Shown: in pieces, positions 5,563-12,948 of the stretch
Layout of the letters: each line of letters opens with the position of its first letter
Numbering within the stretch: the stretch's first letter is position 1
The notes under the pieces: generated by a model
Database searches by the model: none
Told to the model about the DNA's origin: nothing
What the model saw: only the letters and a program-made list of their open reading frames with translations
DNA from: a virus
Virus record (IMG/VR): IMGVR_UViG_3300044981_000033
Location: 1 to 31,120 of that record
DNA: 31,120 nucleotides
Direction: 5' to 3' (one strand)
Made by a program: the position numbers and the translations under genes

Positions 5563-6243
5563 ATGGCGGAGCTAGAGAGGTGCATGCCGTATCGCAAGGG
5601 ACGTCTTCTCGACAGGAAATCATTCGTCCCGGCGGAGATATCAACTCCGCTGCAGAAGAGAAATACGTATATCCCCGAGGATCCTGAGGCCCGCCGCAAA
5701 CGTCTGGCGAAGAGCTTACCGAAACGTCTGGCGCGGCGCATCAAGAGGGGAAAGAAACCACCCCCGTCATTGCAAGGTATCAGGCGGGTTCCCAATTTCG
5801 TCAAGCAGAGGATACTGGACGCCGTGGTCCTCGGGTATCACGGCAAGGGGCTCTGCAAGAAAGCTGGCATCGGGTGGGTGCGCTTCTACAAGCTGCTTCG
5901 CATCGATCAGGATTTCGCCCGAGAATATGCCCAGGCCAAGCGGGATGCCACGGAGATAATGGAGGCCGAGATCCTTGAGATCGCCGACGATGTGAGCCAG
6001 GATCGCAAGAAGAATGGTCGGGTCAATAAGGAACATATCAACCGGGCTCGACTGCGCATCGACACGCGTAAGTGGGTCATGAAGGTTCGGGAGCCGAAGA
6101 AGTATGGCGACAAGCTGCTCAACGAATTCGGCGACGCGCCCGCCAAGGTGCAGTTCACCATGAAGTTCGACACCGCCGCCATGCGCGCCGATGAAGGCGA
6201 GGTCATCGAAGGCGAGATCGTCGACGAGACTGAGGGACCATGA
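5563..6243 (+). CDS. terS: Terminase small subunit
   Basis: This 226-residue protein would recognise the phage packaging site and load the large subunit. An extended basic N-terminus is followed by a helix-turn-helix-like segment (FVKQRILDAVVLGYHG, GLCKKAGIGWVRFYKLL). The characteristic terminase small subunit core follows: REYAQAKRDATEIMEAEIL with EIADD, then NKEHINRARLRIDTRKW and REPKKYGDKL. It ends in an acidic tail. The gene lies directly upstream of TerL and its stop overlaps the TerL start as ATGA. The start is uncertain: 5563 has only a weak AAGG partly buried in a hairpin, while 5584 has GAGAGG but only 3-4 bases of spacing. Confidence 0.88.
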   Translation: MAELERCMPYRKGRLLDRKSFVPAEISTPLQKRNTYIPEDPEARRKRLAKSLPKRLARRIKRGKKPPPSLQGIRRVPNFVKQRILDAVVLGYHGKGLCKKAGIGWVRFYKLLRIDQDFAREYAQAKRDATEIMEAEILEIADDVSQDRKKNGRVNKEHINRARLRIDTRKWVMKVREPKKYGDKLLNEFGDAPAKVQFTMKFDTAAMRADEGEVIEGEIVDETEGP

Positions 6244-7616
6244 TCAGTTTCGAGTATGTCCGGCCATGGATGTATCCCAAGCAGCTGGACTCGATATTCA
6301 CGCCCAAGGACCCGCGTGGCAAGGTCGCTCGATATTCCCTGATCGAAGCCGGAACCAAGACGGGCAAGACCATCGGGTGCCTGACGTGGCTATTCGAGCA
6401 GGCGTTCAGAGGACCGCCCAATCGCAACTACTGGTGGATCGCTCCGGTCTATAATCAGGCCGAGATCGCGTTCCGCCGCGCCAAGTCGGGTCTACCGGCT
6501 GAGCTGATCCGGTGCAACAACGCCGACATGATCATCAGGATCCGCGAGAAGAACTCGGCCATGTGGTTCAAGTCGGGCGAGAAGCCCGACAACCTGTTCG
6601 GCGAGGACGTGTGGGCAGCGGTGATCGACGAGGCGTCTCGCATGCGCGAGGAGTCTTGGCACGCCATCCGGTCGACCCTGACGGCGACCAAGGGGCCGAT
6701 CCGCATCATCGGCAACGTCAAGGGAAAGAAGAATTGGTTCTACGCTCTGGCGCGCAAGGCCGAGGGCGGAGCGGATGGCATGTCGTATCACAAGATGATT
6801 GCCGCCGACGCCATCGATGCTGGTATCCTGGCGCAAGAGGAAATCGACGATGCTCGCAATCAACTTCCTGACGCCGTTTTTCGCGAGTTGTATCTCGCTG
6901 AGCCATCCGATGATGAAGGAAATCCATTCGGTGTCAAGTATATCCGAGATTGCGTTGGTCCCTTGTCGACGGATCTGGTGGTCGCTTGGGGATGGGACCT
7001 GGCGAAGTCTAAGGATTATACCGTCGGCATCGGGCTCGATGTCAAAGGAAGAGTGGCCGAGTTTCACAGGTTCCAGCGGTCGTGGGAAGACACGCTGAAC
7101 TTCATCCGTCGCACCACTGGTTCTCTCCCTGCTCTGGTTGACGCGACGGGTGTTGGCGACCCGGTGGTCGAGATGCTTCAAAAGGAATTAGCCTCCAACT
7201 TTGAAGGCTTCAAGTTCACCGGGCCGTCCAAACAACAGCTGCTGGAGGGATTGGCGGTGGTGATCCAGCAGGGAGCCGTGATGTTCCCGCCTGGCGTCAT
7301 CGTCCAGGAGCTCGAGTCATTCGAGTATGAATACACCCGCACCGGCGTCAGATACATGTGCCCCAAGGGAGCATTCGACGACTGCGTGTATTGCCTCGCC
7401 CTGGCGGTTAAATGTCTGTCGCAGAACCGAGGGCTGGAGGTGTGGGAGCAGCTGGGCCGCGCGTCCCGGCAAGTCGCGGCGCAACCGCCGCCGCCTCATG
7501 TGCCTCCGCCCAGCCGCATCAACGGAGGCGATGGGCCGGTAGGTAACGTCATTCCATTCCGTCGACCTTCAGTATCAGAGGGAGATCGCATGAACCAGTT
7601 GCAGAGGATGCTCTGA
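6240..7616 (+). CDS. terL: Terminase large subunit
   Basis: This 458-residue protein is the ATPase and nuclease that pumps DNA into the procapsid. The Walker A-type loop is EAGTKTGKT (36-44). Walker B is WAAVIDEAS with D130/E131. A coupling-type motif (IRIIGNVKGKKNW) lies at 154-166. The RNase H-like nuclease part shows WGWDLAKSKDYT (D253), LVDATGVGD (D301) and FDDCVYCLALAV (D380/D381), giving the expected acidic metal-binding residues. Length and motif order are normal. The C-terminus has a proline-rich stretch (PPPPHVPPP). The start at 6240 overlaps the TerS stop by 4 bases, and the stop overlaps the next ATG. Confidence 0.97.
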   Translation: MISFEYVRPWMYPKQLDSIFTPKDPRGKVARYSLIEAGTKTGKTIGCLTWLFEQAFRGPPNRNYWWIAPVYNQAEIAFRRAKSGLPAELIRCNNADMIIRIREKNSAMWFKSGEKPDNLFGEDVWAAVIDEASRMREESWHAIRSTLTATKGPIRIIGNVKGKKNWFYALARKAEGGADGMSYHKMIAADAIDAGILAQEEIDDARNQLPDAVFRELYLAEPSDDEGNPFGVKYIRDCVGPLSTDLVVAWGWDLAKSKDYTVGIGLDVKGRVAEFHRFQRSWEDTLNFIRRTTGSLPALVDATGVGDPVVEMLQKELASNFEGFKFTGPSKQQLLEGLAVVIQQGAVMFPPGVIVQELESFEYEYTRTGVRYMCPKGAFDDCVYCLALAVKCLSQNRGLEVWEQLGRASRQVAAQPPPPHVPPPSRINGGDGPVGNVIPFRRPSVSEGDRMNQLQRML

Positions 7617-7846
7617 TGTCCATCCACATCTACCTTGACTACGGACCGTTCACCGAGCGCCTTCACCCGCGCAACCCCGGAGGCATGTTCGTATCATCTG
7701 GGCAATCTCGGGGCAAGTCGGGAGGTGGGGGGCGGGGCAAGGCCTCGCTCAAGGAGATCCACCGCATGTATGCGAGGGAAGTGGATCCTGAGAGAAAACG
7801 TCGATTGCGTCAGATCCTCAAACGCATGGGAGCAACAGTCGAATGA
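7616..7846 (+). CDS. Small protein with HPRxxxGxF motif
   Basis: A 76-residue protein starting MSIHIYLDYG and containing HPRNPGGMFVSSG, a motif like the HPRDxxGxFxSG found in small phage proteins near portal and MuF genes and at the N-terminus of some head proteins. A glycine-rich linker and a basic helix (RKRRLRQILKRMG) follow. Its role is unknown; a head-assembly accessory is inferred from position. It starts on the last base of the TerL stop (TGATG arrangement) and its stop overlaps the next gene. Confidence 0.75.
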   Translation: MSIHIYLDYGPFTERLHPRNPGGMFVSSGQSRGKSGGGGRGKASLKEIHRMYAREVDPERKRRLRQILKRMGATVE

Positions 7847-8319
7847 CAACCACAACAGACTCTCCATTGATCATCCTGGCCCAGGTGTATGGTCGTTTGC
7901 CTCACTCCATGGGTGCAACGTCGATGAACGAGTATAAGGGGGAGGAGGATGGGGAAGAAGGTGAGGCGACGGGGCCTCCGGAAAATGTCGACGCCCCTTA
8001 CCTCGATGGCACGGCGATGGTGGGCGAGACGCTCACGTCGACCATGGGAAACTGGACTAACGTGCCAGACGACTATAAATACGCATGGTATAGGGACGGC
8101 ACGGCCATCGCCGGTGAGACCAGGGAGTCGTATACTCTGGCGGATGCCGACGTAGGGAAGATGATCACCGCCGTGGTGACGGCTACCAACTCGTTTGGCA
8201 CTGCGGACTCGCCCCAATCCAATGGCGTGGGTCCAGTCGAAACCCCTGCCGAGTCTGAGGAGTCACAGCCCGGACAGCAACCGACGCGTCGGCCTCCTTA
8301 CCCCGGTCGACGCCGGTAA
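7843..8319 (+). CDS. Ig-like domain protein
   Basis: A 158-residue protein with one bacterial-type Ig-like domain at about 50-132. Visible features are GTAMVGETLTSTMGNW (W71), YKYAWYRDGTAIAGET (W82), SYTLADADVGKMITAVV and TATNSFGTADSP, ending VGPV. The same repeat occurs in large bacterial surface proteins and phage virion proteins, where it acts as an adhesive or decorating module. An acidic linker (EEDGEEGEA) precedes it and a proline/arginine-rich tail follows. The start at 7843 forms an ATGA overlap; no signal peptide is seen. Location between TerL and portal suggests a virion component, which is inference. Confidence 0.82.
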   Translation: MTTTTDSPLIILAQVYGRLPHSMGATSMNEYKGEEDGEEGEATGPPENVDAPYLDGTAMVGETLTSTMGNWTNVPDDYKYAWYRDGTAIAGETRESYTLADADVGKMITAVVTATNSFGTADSPQSNGVGPVETPAESEESQPGQQPTRRPPYPGRRR

Positions 8320-8585
8320 TGGCTCTACACGTCTATATCCACGACTGGTGGCCTAGACGGCGTCGTGATGACGTGGTTGGAGGGGACAATCCTTTTGCTA
8401 CGGGGTCGTGGCGTGGCTCGGTGGGCGGTCCTCTCACCGGATCATGGGTCAGCGGGCTCGGGTCGGGGCTCGCTCCCATCGGCCAGAAGGAACGTGAATA
8501 CTTCACCAATACCTACGGAGAGCGCAAAGCTCCCCGAGGGTCCATCCCCGAAATCTTGATGAAGTCCCGTGGCGGCGGCTCCTAA
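8319..8585 (+). CDS. Small basic/glycine-rich hypothetical protein
   Basis: An 88-residue protein starting MALHVYIHDWWPRRRR. The opening resembles that of the gene at 7616 (MSIHIYLDYG), hinting at a shared short N-terminal strand motif. A Gly/Ser-rich middle (GSWRGSVGGPLTGSWVSG) and a C-terminus EREYFTNTYGERKAPRGS follow. It starts on the last base of the upstream TAA and overlaps the portal start by 17 bases. Probably a head-associated accessory; function unknown. Confidence 0.65.
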   Translation: MALHVYIHDWWPRRRRDDVVGGDNPFATGSWRGSVGGPLTGSWVSGLGSGLAPIGQKEREYFTNTYGERKAPRGSIPEILMKSRGGGS

Positions 8586-10632
8586 GGCATCGTCGGCTCC
8601 CAAGCCGCGCATCCGGGTCCGGGTCGGCGACTCGTATGAGAATTTCGCCGCCCGCCTTGGCATCGGATCGGAGAACTACGCCACCCAGTCGACTTACGGG
8701 TTCAACCCGATCACCAGAGTCCGCGTCCTGCTCGAGTGGATGTATCGCGGATCGTGGCTGGTGGGCAAGGCTGTGGACTGCATCCCGCAGGACATGTGCA
8801 AGCGGGGCATCAAGTTCCTCGGCATTCAAGACCTCAAAAAAATCGAGACGCTTAAGCACGGCATGCGCAAGTATGGCCTGTGGCAGAGTGTGATGATGAC
8901 TCTGACATGGGCGCGTCTGTATGGCGGGGCCATCTGCGTCATGATGATCAAGGGCCAGGACGTGTCGACGCCGCTGCGCGTCGAGACGGTGAGCAAGGGA
9001 CAGCTCCAGGGGTTCCTCGTTCTCGACCGGTGGATGATCGAGCCATCGCTCGAGGATCTGGTCACCGACATGGACGACGCGGATCTGGGCAAGCCGCGGT
9101 TCTACACCATCACCGCCGACGCCCCGGCCCTGCCTCGACTGCGTGTTCACCACTCGCGCGTCATGAGGTTTGTCGGCGTCGAGTTGCCTTACTGGCAGAT
9201 GATCGCCGAGAACATGTGGGGCATGTCTGTTCTCGAAAGGTTGTATGATCGCCTGGTGGCGTTCGACTCGGCCACCCAGGGCGCGTCGCAGTTGATGTAT
9301 CGCGCCGACATCCGCACATACTCGGTCGAGGGACTGAGAAAAATCATCGCCGCTGGAGGTCCGGCATTCGATGCGCTCATCTCGCAGATCAAGCATAACT
9401 CTCTATGGCAAGCTAATGAACGGATGTTCGTTATTGACTCTACTGATAAGTTTGAACGCCAGCAATACGCGTTCACGGGCATCAGCGACACGATCCTCCA
9501 GTTCGGCCAACAGATCTCAGGTGCCATCGACATCCCGCTGACTCGTCTGTTCGGCCAGAGCCCCGCTGGGATGAACGCCACCGGCGAGTCCGACCTGGTG
9601 ACATACTACGACGGCATCTTGCAACGGCAGGAAATCGATCTGCGTCCGAGACTGGGGAAACCGTTGCGCGTCATCGCTCGGGCAGAGGGTGTGGATGATG
9701 AAGGGGTGTCCGACTTCAACTTCTTGCCGTTGTGGCAACTGACCGAGGAGGAGAAGTCGACGGTGGCCGAGAAGATCACCGCCTTGGCTATCGCCGCGGT
9801 CGAGTCGGGCATCATATCCGAGAAGACGGCGCTCAAGGAACTCAGGGCGCAATCGTCGATCACCGGCGTCTGGACGCAGATCACCGACGAAGACATCGAC
9901 AACGCCGATGATCAGAGACCGCCATCGCAGGCCGAAGTGGCCAAGCAGATGCAGGAACAACTCGAGAAGGAACCCGAACCCGGTGAGGTGGAACCTGGGG
10001 AGCCGGGTGGGGAAGGTAAGCCCCCTGGGGAGAAACCACCGCCTGGATCACCACCCGTTGAGAAGGCTAATCCCATCCACCTGGCGATCACCCGAGGAGC
10101 TGGCGACAGGGCGGTTCACTCTCAACGCCAGTTTCAAGGTATCCCCATTGTTATTGAGACTCCCAAGAACGGATGGCGTAGAGGGTTTGGGTGGGAGTCA
10201 AAGATGCCCGGCGACTACGGTTACATCGAGAACACCGGGTCGACCGAGGGCGTGTATGAAGGAATAGATGTGTTGGTCGGTCCCGACGCTGGTGCGCCTG
10301 ATGTCTGGATCGCCGATCTGTATCGACCCGACGGCAAGTTTGATGAGCACAAAGTGTTGCTCGGGTGGCCGACCGAGAAGGTGGCCAACGCGGCACTGCG
10401 CGCGTGCTACGACAAGCAGAATTGGCGGGAACCACTGGCTCACCTGACGGTGGAGCAATTCAAGACGTGGTTGTCGTCCGGTGATTTGATGTCGCCCATC
10501 TCTGGTCGACCAGGATCTACTCTGCCCGGCCAGGGCTCGTCGACTCAAGGTGCCGTCGGTGAGGTTCTCGTCGGCGGCACCCGCGTTCAGACTAAGCGGG
10601 TGAGGACGTTCATGCCGAAGAGGGTCAACTGA
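8569..10632 (+). CDS. Portal protein (DUF1073 type) with C-terminal InPase domain
   Basis: Residues 1 to about 450 are a DUF1073-type portal: RVLLEWMYRGSWLVGKAVD, YGGAICVMMI, the VLDRWMIEP segment, HHSRVMRF and RLFGQSPAGMNATGESD, followed by YYD and the Q-containing helix. A Pro/Gly/Glu-rich linker (about 455-500) leads to a second domain (about 505-640) resembling the InPase (inorganic pyrophosphatase-like) domain of phage polyvalent proteins: GIPIVIETPKNG, MPGDYGYIENTG (546-557), GIDVLVGP (565-572), FDEHKVLLGWP (591-601) and a closing FKTWL. Compared with cellular pyrophosphatases, the DGDPxD acidic cluster seems only partly kept (E564, D567). On related portals this position can hold the Acb1 anti-CBASS domain. 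The start is GTG at 8569 with a weak binding site. Confidence 0.92.
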   Translation: MAAAPKASSAPKPRIRVRVGDSYENFAARLGIGSENYATQSTYGFNPITRVRVLLEWMYRGSWLVGKAVDCIPQDMCKRGIKFLGIQDLKKIETLKHGMRKYGLWQSVMMTLTWARLYGGAICVMMIKGQDVSTPLRVETVSKGQLQGFLVLDRWMIEPSLEDLVTDMDDADLGKPRFYTITADAPALPRLRVHHSRVMRFVGVELPYWQMIAENMWGMSVLERLYDRLVAFDSATQGASQLMYRADIRTYSVEGLRKIIAAGGPAFDALISQIKHNSLWQANERMFVIDSTDKFERQQYAFTGISDTILQFGQQISGAIDIPLTRLFGQSPAGMNATGESDLVTYYDGILQRQEIDLRPRLGKPLRVIARAEGVDDEGVSDFNFLPLWQLTEEEKSTVAEKITALAIAAVESGIISEKTALKELRAQSSITGVWTQITDEDIDNADDQRPPSQAEVAKQMQEQLEKEPEPGEVEPGEPGGEGKPPGEKPPPGSPPVEKANPIHLAITRGAGDRAVHSQRQFQGIPIVIETPKNGWRRGFGWESKMPGDYGYIENTGSTEGVYEGIDVLVGPDAGAPDVWIADLYRPDGKFDEHKVLLGWPTEKVANAALRACYDKQNWREPLAHLTVEQFKTWLSSGDLMSPISGRPGSTLPGQGSSTQGAVGEVLVGGTRVQTKRVRTFMPKRVN

Positions 10633-10970
10633 TGGCCAGCGTGACGCCGATCAAACCTCCGACGCCGGGGCTGCGCATCGTTCCTGTGACGGCCACCACG
10701 CACAACACCTGGACGGTCGACACGGTTGACCTGATCCTCGTGGGCATGACCAATCGTGGTCCCTTCTCGATATTCAACTATGGTCCAGGCATCGTGTGGT
10801 GTAGCTGGCGTGACGACATGCAAGCCACCGTCGGTGACCCGAACTCCCTGAAGCTGGTGCCCAACATGGGGTATAACTGGGAGGGAGAGACATTGGCGGG
10901 TCAGAACCGGAAGCTGACGATCGTATCAGACACCGATGGCACCACAGTGGTGACGGTGGCTGGAGGTTGA
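10632..10970 (+). CDS. Hypothetical beta-rich protein, fibre-associated
   Basis: A 112-residue protein predicted to be almost entirely beta strand (NTWTVDTVDLILVGM, FSIFNYGPGIVWCSW, KLTIVSDTDGTTVVTV), with an N-terminal Pro-rich stretch. It lies between the portal and the first fibre gene and overlaps both by a few bases. The pattern resembles small phage head-surface or fibre-attachment domains (a sandwich fold with 'noisy' surface loops), but I recognise no family. It could be a head decoration or a fibre adaptor. Confidence 0.7.
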   Translation: MASVTPIKPPTPGLRIVPVTATTHNTWTVDTVDLILVGMTNRGPFSIFNYGPGIVWCSWRDDMQATVGDPNSLKLVPNMGYNWEGETLAGQNRKLTIVSDTDGTTVVTVAGG

Positions 10971-12625
10971 CGATGGGATTTATAGCAGGAACTAGTACCC
11001 GCACCACTGGAGGCACGGTGCCGCCAGGCGGCAATGTCGGTAGTGTTCTCGTCAAGAGATCACTGAACAACTTCGACATGGCATGGGACGATGTGCTGCC
11101 GCAGACGGTGGCAGACCTGCTGGTGACGGTGAGCAGTAAGGTCGACAAGTCTGGTGATCAGATGACCGGCGATCTGAGATGGCCCGGACTGACAGGCATT
11201 GGTGCCTTGGTCAATCGTAGCCAAGTCCGCGTCGATGATGGCACCGATGCGAGCGTGATGACCAGCACCGCGATATATGCCAACATGCTGCAGACGCCGT
11301 CTGATGTCGGTGGACTTGCTTTCGGCACGAACTTCTCCGAAGGTGGTATCTACAAGTCGCTCGGCACGGGTGTAGTGATACGTCAGTCGTCCGATGACTC
11401 GCGTGTCAGGGTAGAATTGAACGACGGTCTTGCTGGGTGGTCGATCATCGACCAGCGCGGCGGCTCACTGGTCGGCCCTTTGTCCATGGGAAATAACTAC
11501 ATCGCTGGTTTGCTCGATCCCAGTTCACCCCAGGATGCGGCGACCAAGGCTTATGTGGATGCCAATGCCGATGCTACCACCAGGGTGCTGAAAACTGGCG
11601 ACACCATGACTGGCGCTCTTACAGTTGTCAGTATAGTGACTGCCGATGGATTTAACTGTCCCGTTGACAATTCGGGTTATGGTTTCTATAGTGGCGGATT
11701 ACTTTACAAGAAAGGAGGCGCTGGCCTCGTAGTCCGATTGTCGAGCGGCAACCAGGAGCTACAGATCGAGAATAACAACGGCACCAATGCACGCAATGTG
11801 CTGACCAACTTGACCGGTGTGCAAAAGACCGGCGACTCGATGACCGGCAACTTGAACTTCCCCAACGTCGGGCAAGGCTTGACACTGGCTGGCGGCACGG
11901 CGTTCTACACCACTACATCGGGAAACCTGGGGATCAATGCCGGAACGCTCTCGGTGAACGGCGCGCTGACGGTTACCAGCAATGCGCAGATCAATGGCAG
12001 CTTTAGCGCGAACGGCGGCACCATGGGTAACAATGGGGGTCTTCGCACGTTGGGCCAAGGCTCGAACAACGTCGTCAATAACGGGATGAGCCTATGTGGC
12101 TCCGACGGTTGGCAGCATGTGTTATTTCGTGACACGCGGTCGGGTTTCTTCATCAATCCAGAAGCCAACTTGTTTATCCACGTTTCTTGCGGTGGATACG
12201 GCATGCAACAACTGATGCGGACCAACATTGGAGCACCGCCATCGGCGACCTTCAATGGCAATGTCAGCGCAGCTCAGTTCCTCACTGTTTCAGATAGCGA
12301 TCTGAAGGACGAGATCACGCCGGTCGATCCTGTTGGTGCTAGTGAGGCGTTGGATCAATTGCAGCCGGTGCGCTTCAAGTGGAAGCCGATAGAGATTACT
12401 GATCCGGAGACGGGTGTCAAGCGCATGGTGCCGCGCAGTGACGCGGATCGGGTTTACTGGGGCTTCGTTGCCGACGACATCAAGGAGATTGTGCCAGAGG
12501 CCGTCTACGAAGATGCCGAGGGAATGCTGTCATACGACCCGGTATCGATCATCGCAGTCACGGTGTCGCAGTTGCAGACGCTCAAGCAGGATGTTGCCCA
12601 ACTGAAATCGAGGAGGTCCCCGTGA
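10967..12625 (+). CDS. Tail fibre protein 1 with S74 self-cleaving chaperone
   Basis: A 552-residue fibre. Three TGDxMTG repeats, typical of phage fibres, start near residues 61, 209 and 287. The common fibre phrase SPQDAATKAYVDA occurs between the first two. A GGxxYK-x-G-x-VVIR module occurs twice. The C-terminal S74 intramolecular chaperone begins at TVSDSDLKDEI, giving the expected Ser442/Lys447 dyad, and continues through FKWKP, YWGFVADDIKEIVPEAV and YDPVSIIAVTV to a coiled-coil end. The chaperone trims itself off after fibre trimerisation. The start at 10967 overlaps the previous stop as ATGA. It is paralogous to fibre 2. Confidence 0.93.
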   Translation: MTMGFIAGTSTRTTGGTVPPGGNVGSVLVKRSLNNFDMAWDDVLPQTVADLLVTVSSKVDKSGDQMTGDLRWPGLTGIGALVNRSQVRVDDGTDASVMTSTAIYANMLQTPSDVGGLAFGTNFSEGGIYKSLGTGVVIRQSSDDSRVRVELNDGLAGWSIIDQRGGSLVGPLSMGNNYIAGLLDPSSPQDAATKAYVDANADATTRVLKTGDTMTGALTVVSIVTADGFNCPVDNSGYGFYSGGLLYKKGGAGLVVRLSSGNQELQIENNNGTNARNVLTNLTGVQKTGDSMTGNLNFPNVGQGLTLAGGTAFYTTTSGNLGINAGTLSVNGALTVTSNAQINGSFSANGGTMGNNGGLRTLGQGSNNVVNNGMSLCGSDGWQHVLFRDTRSGFFINPEANLFIHVSCGGYGMQQLMRTNIGAPPSATFNGNVSAAQFLTVSDSDLKDEITPVDPVGASEALDQLQPVRFKWKPIEITDPETGVKRMVPRSDADRVYWGFVADDIKEIVPEAVYEDAEGMLSYDPVSIIAVTVSQLQTLKQDVAQLKSRRSP

Positions 12626-12948
12626 GGCAGATACCGCTGCGCAACATCAAGATGGTCGACAAGCCGAACTTGGATTATAGGTTGGCGTTCATCGCCATCG
12701 TCACCAACGCCCCTGCTGAAGGGATGACGGTCAAGGAGATGGCTCCGGCATTGTCGGTTAAGAGGGCTCTCGATAATGCCGCCAACGATGACCATGTGCT
12801 CCTCGAGGAAGCTGATTGGCAATATCTGTCGCGTCGGTTGCAGGAGAACAAGTTTCCGTTCGCCAGCGAGGAAATCGCCGACATGGTATCTTCGGTGGTC
12901 GACGCTCCACAGGTGAACGTGGCCATCGCCAAGGGTAAGGCTGCGTAA
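12622..12948 (+). CDS. Small protein between fibre genes
   Basis: A 108-residue protein starting at GTG 12622, with GAGGAGG 5 bases upstream; the GTG overlaps the fibre 1 stop (GTGA). The N-terminus (QIPLRNIKMVDKPNLDYRLAFIAIV) is followed by helices (VKEMAPALSVKRALDNA, EADWQYLSRRLQ, SEEIADMVSSVVDA). A small helical protein beside fibre genes could be a fibre assembly chaperone or a tail-base protein. I cannot assign a family. It starts the pattern fibre, small protein, fibre. Confidence 0.75.
   Translation: MRQIPLRNIKMVDKPNLDYRLAFIAIVTNAPAEGMTVKEMAPALSVKRALDNAANDDHVLLEEADWQYLSRRLQENKFPFASEEIADMVSSVVDAPQVNVAIAKGKAA

Noticed and set aside
8503-9396. Long open frame on the minus strand (297 codons) opposite the portal gene
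   Set aside because: It lies fully opposite clear portal coding sequence, has no SD and no family-like motif; long antisense frames are common in GC-rich coding DNA.
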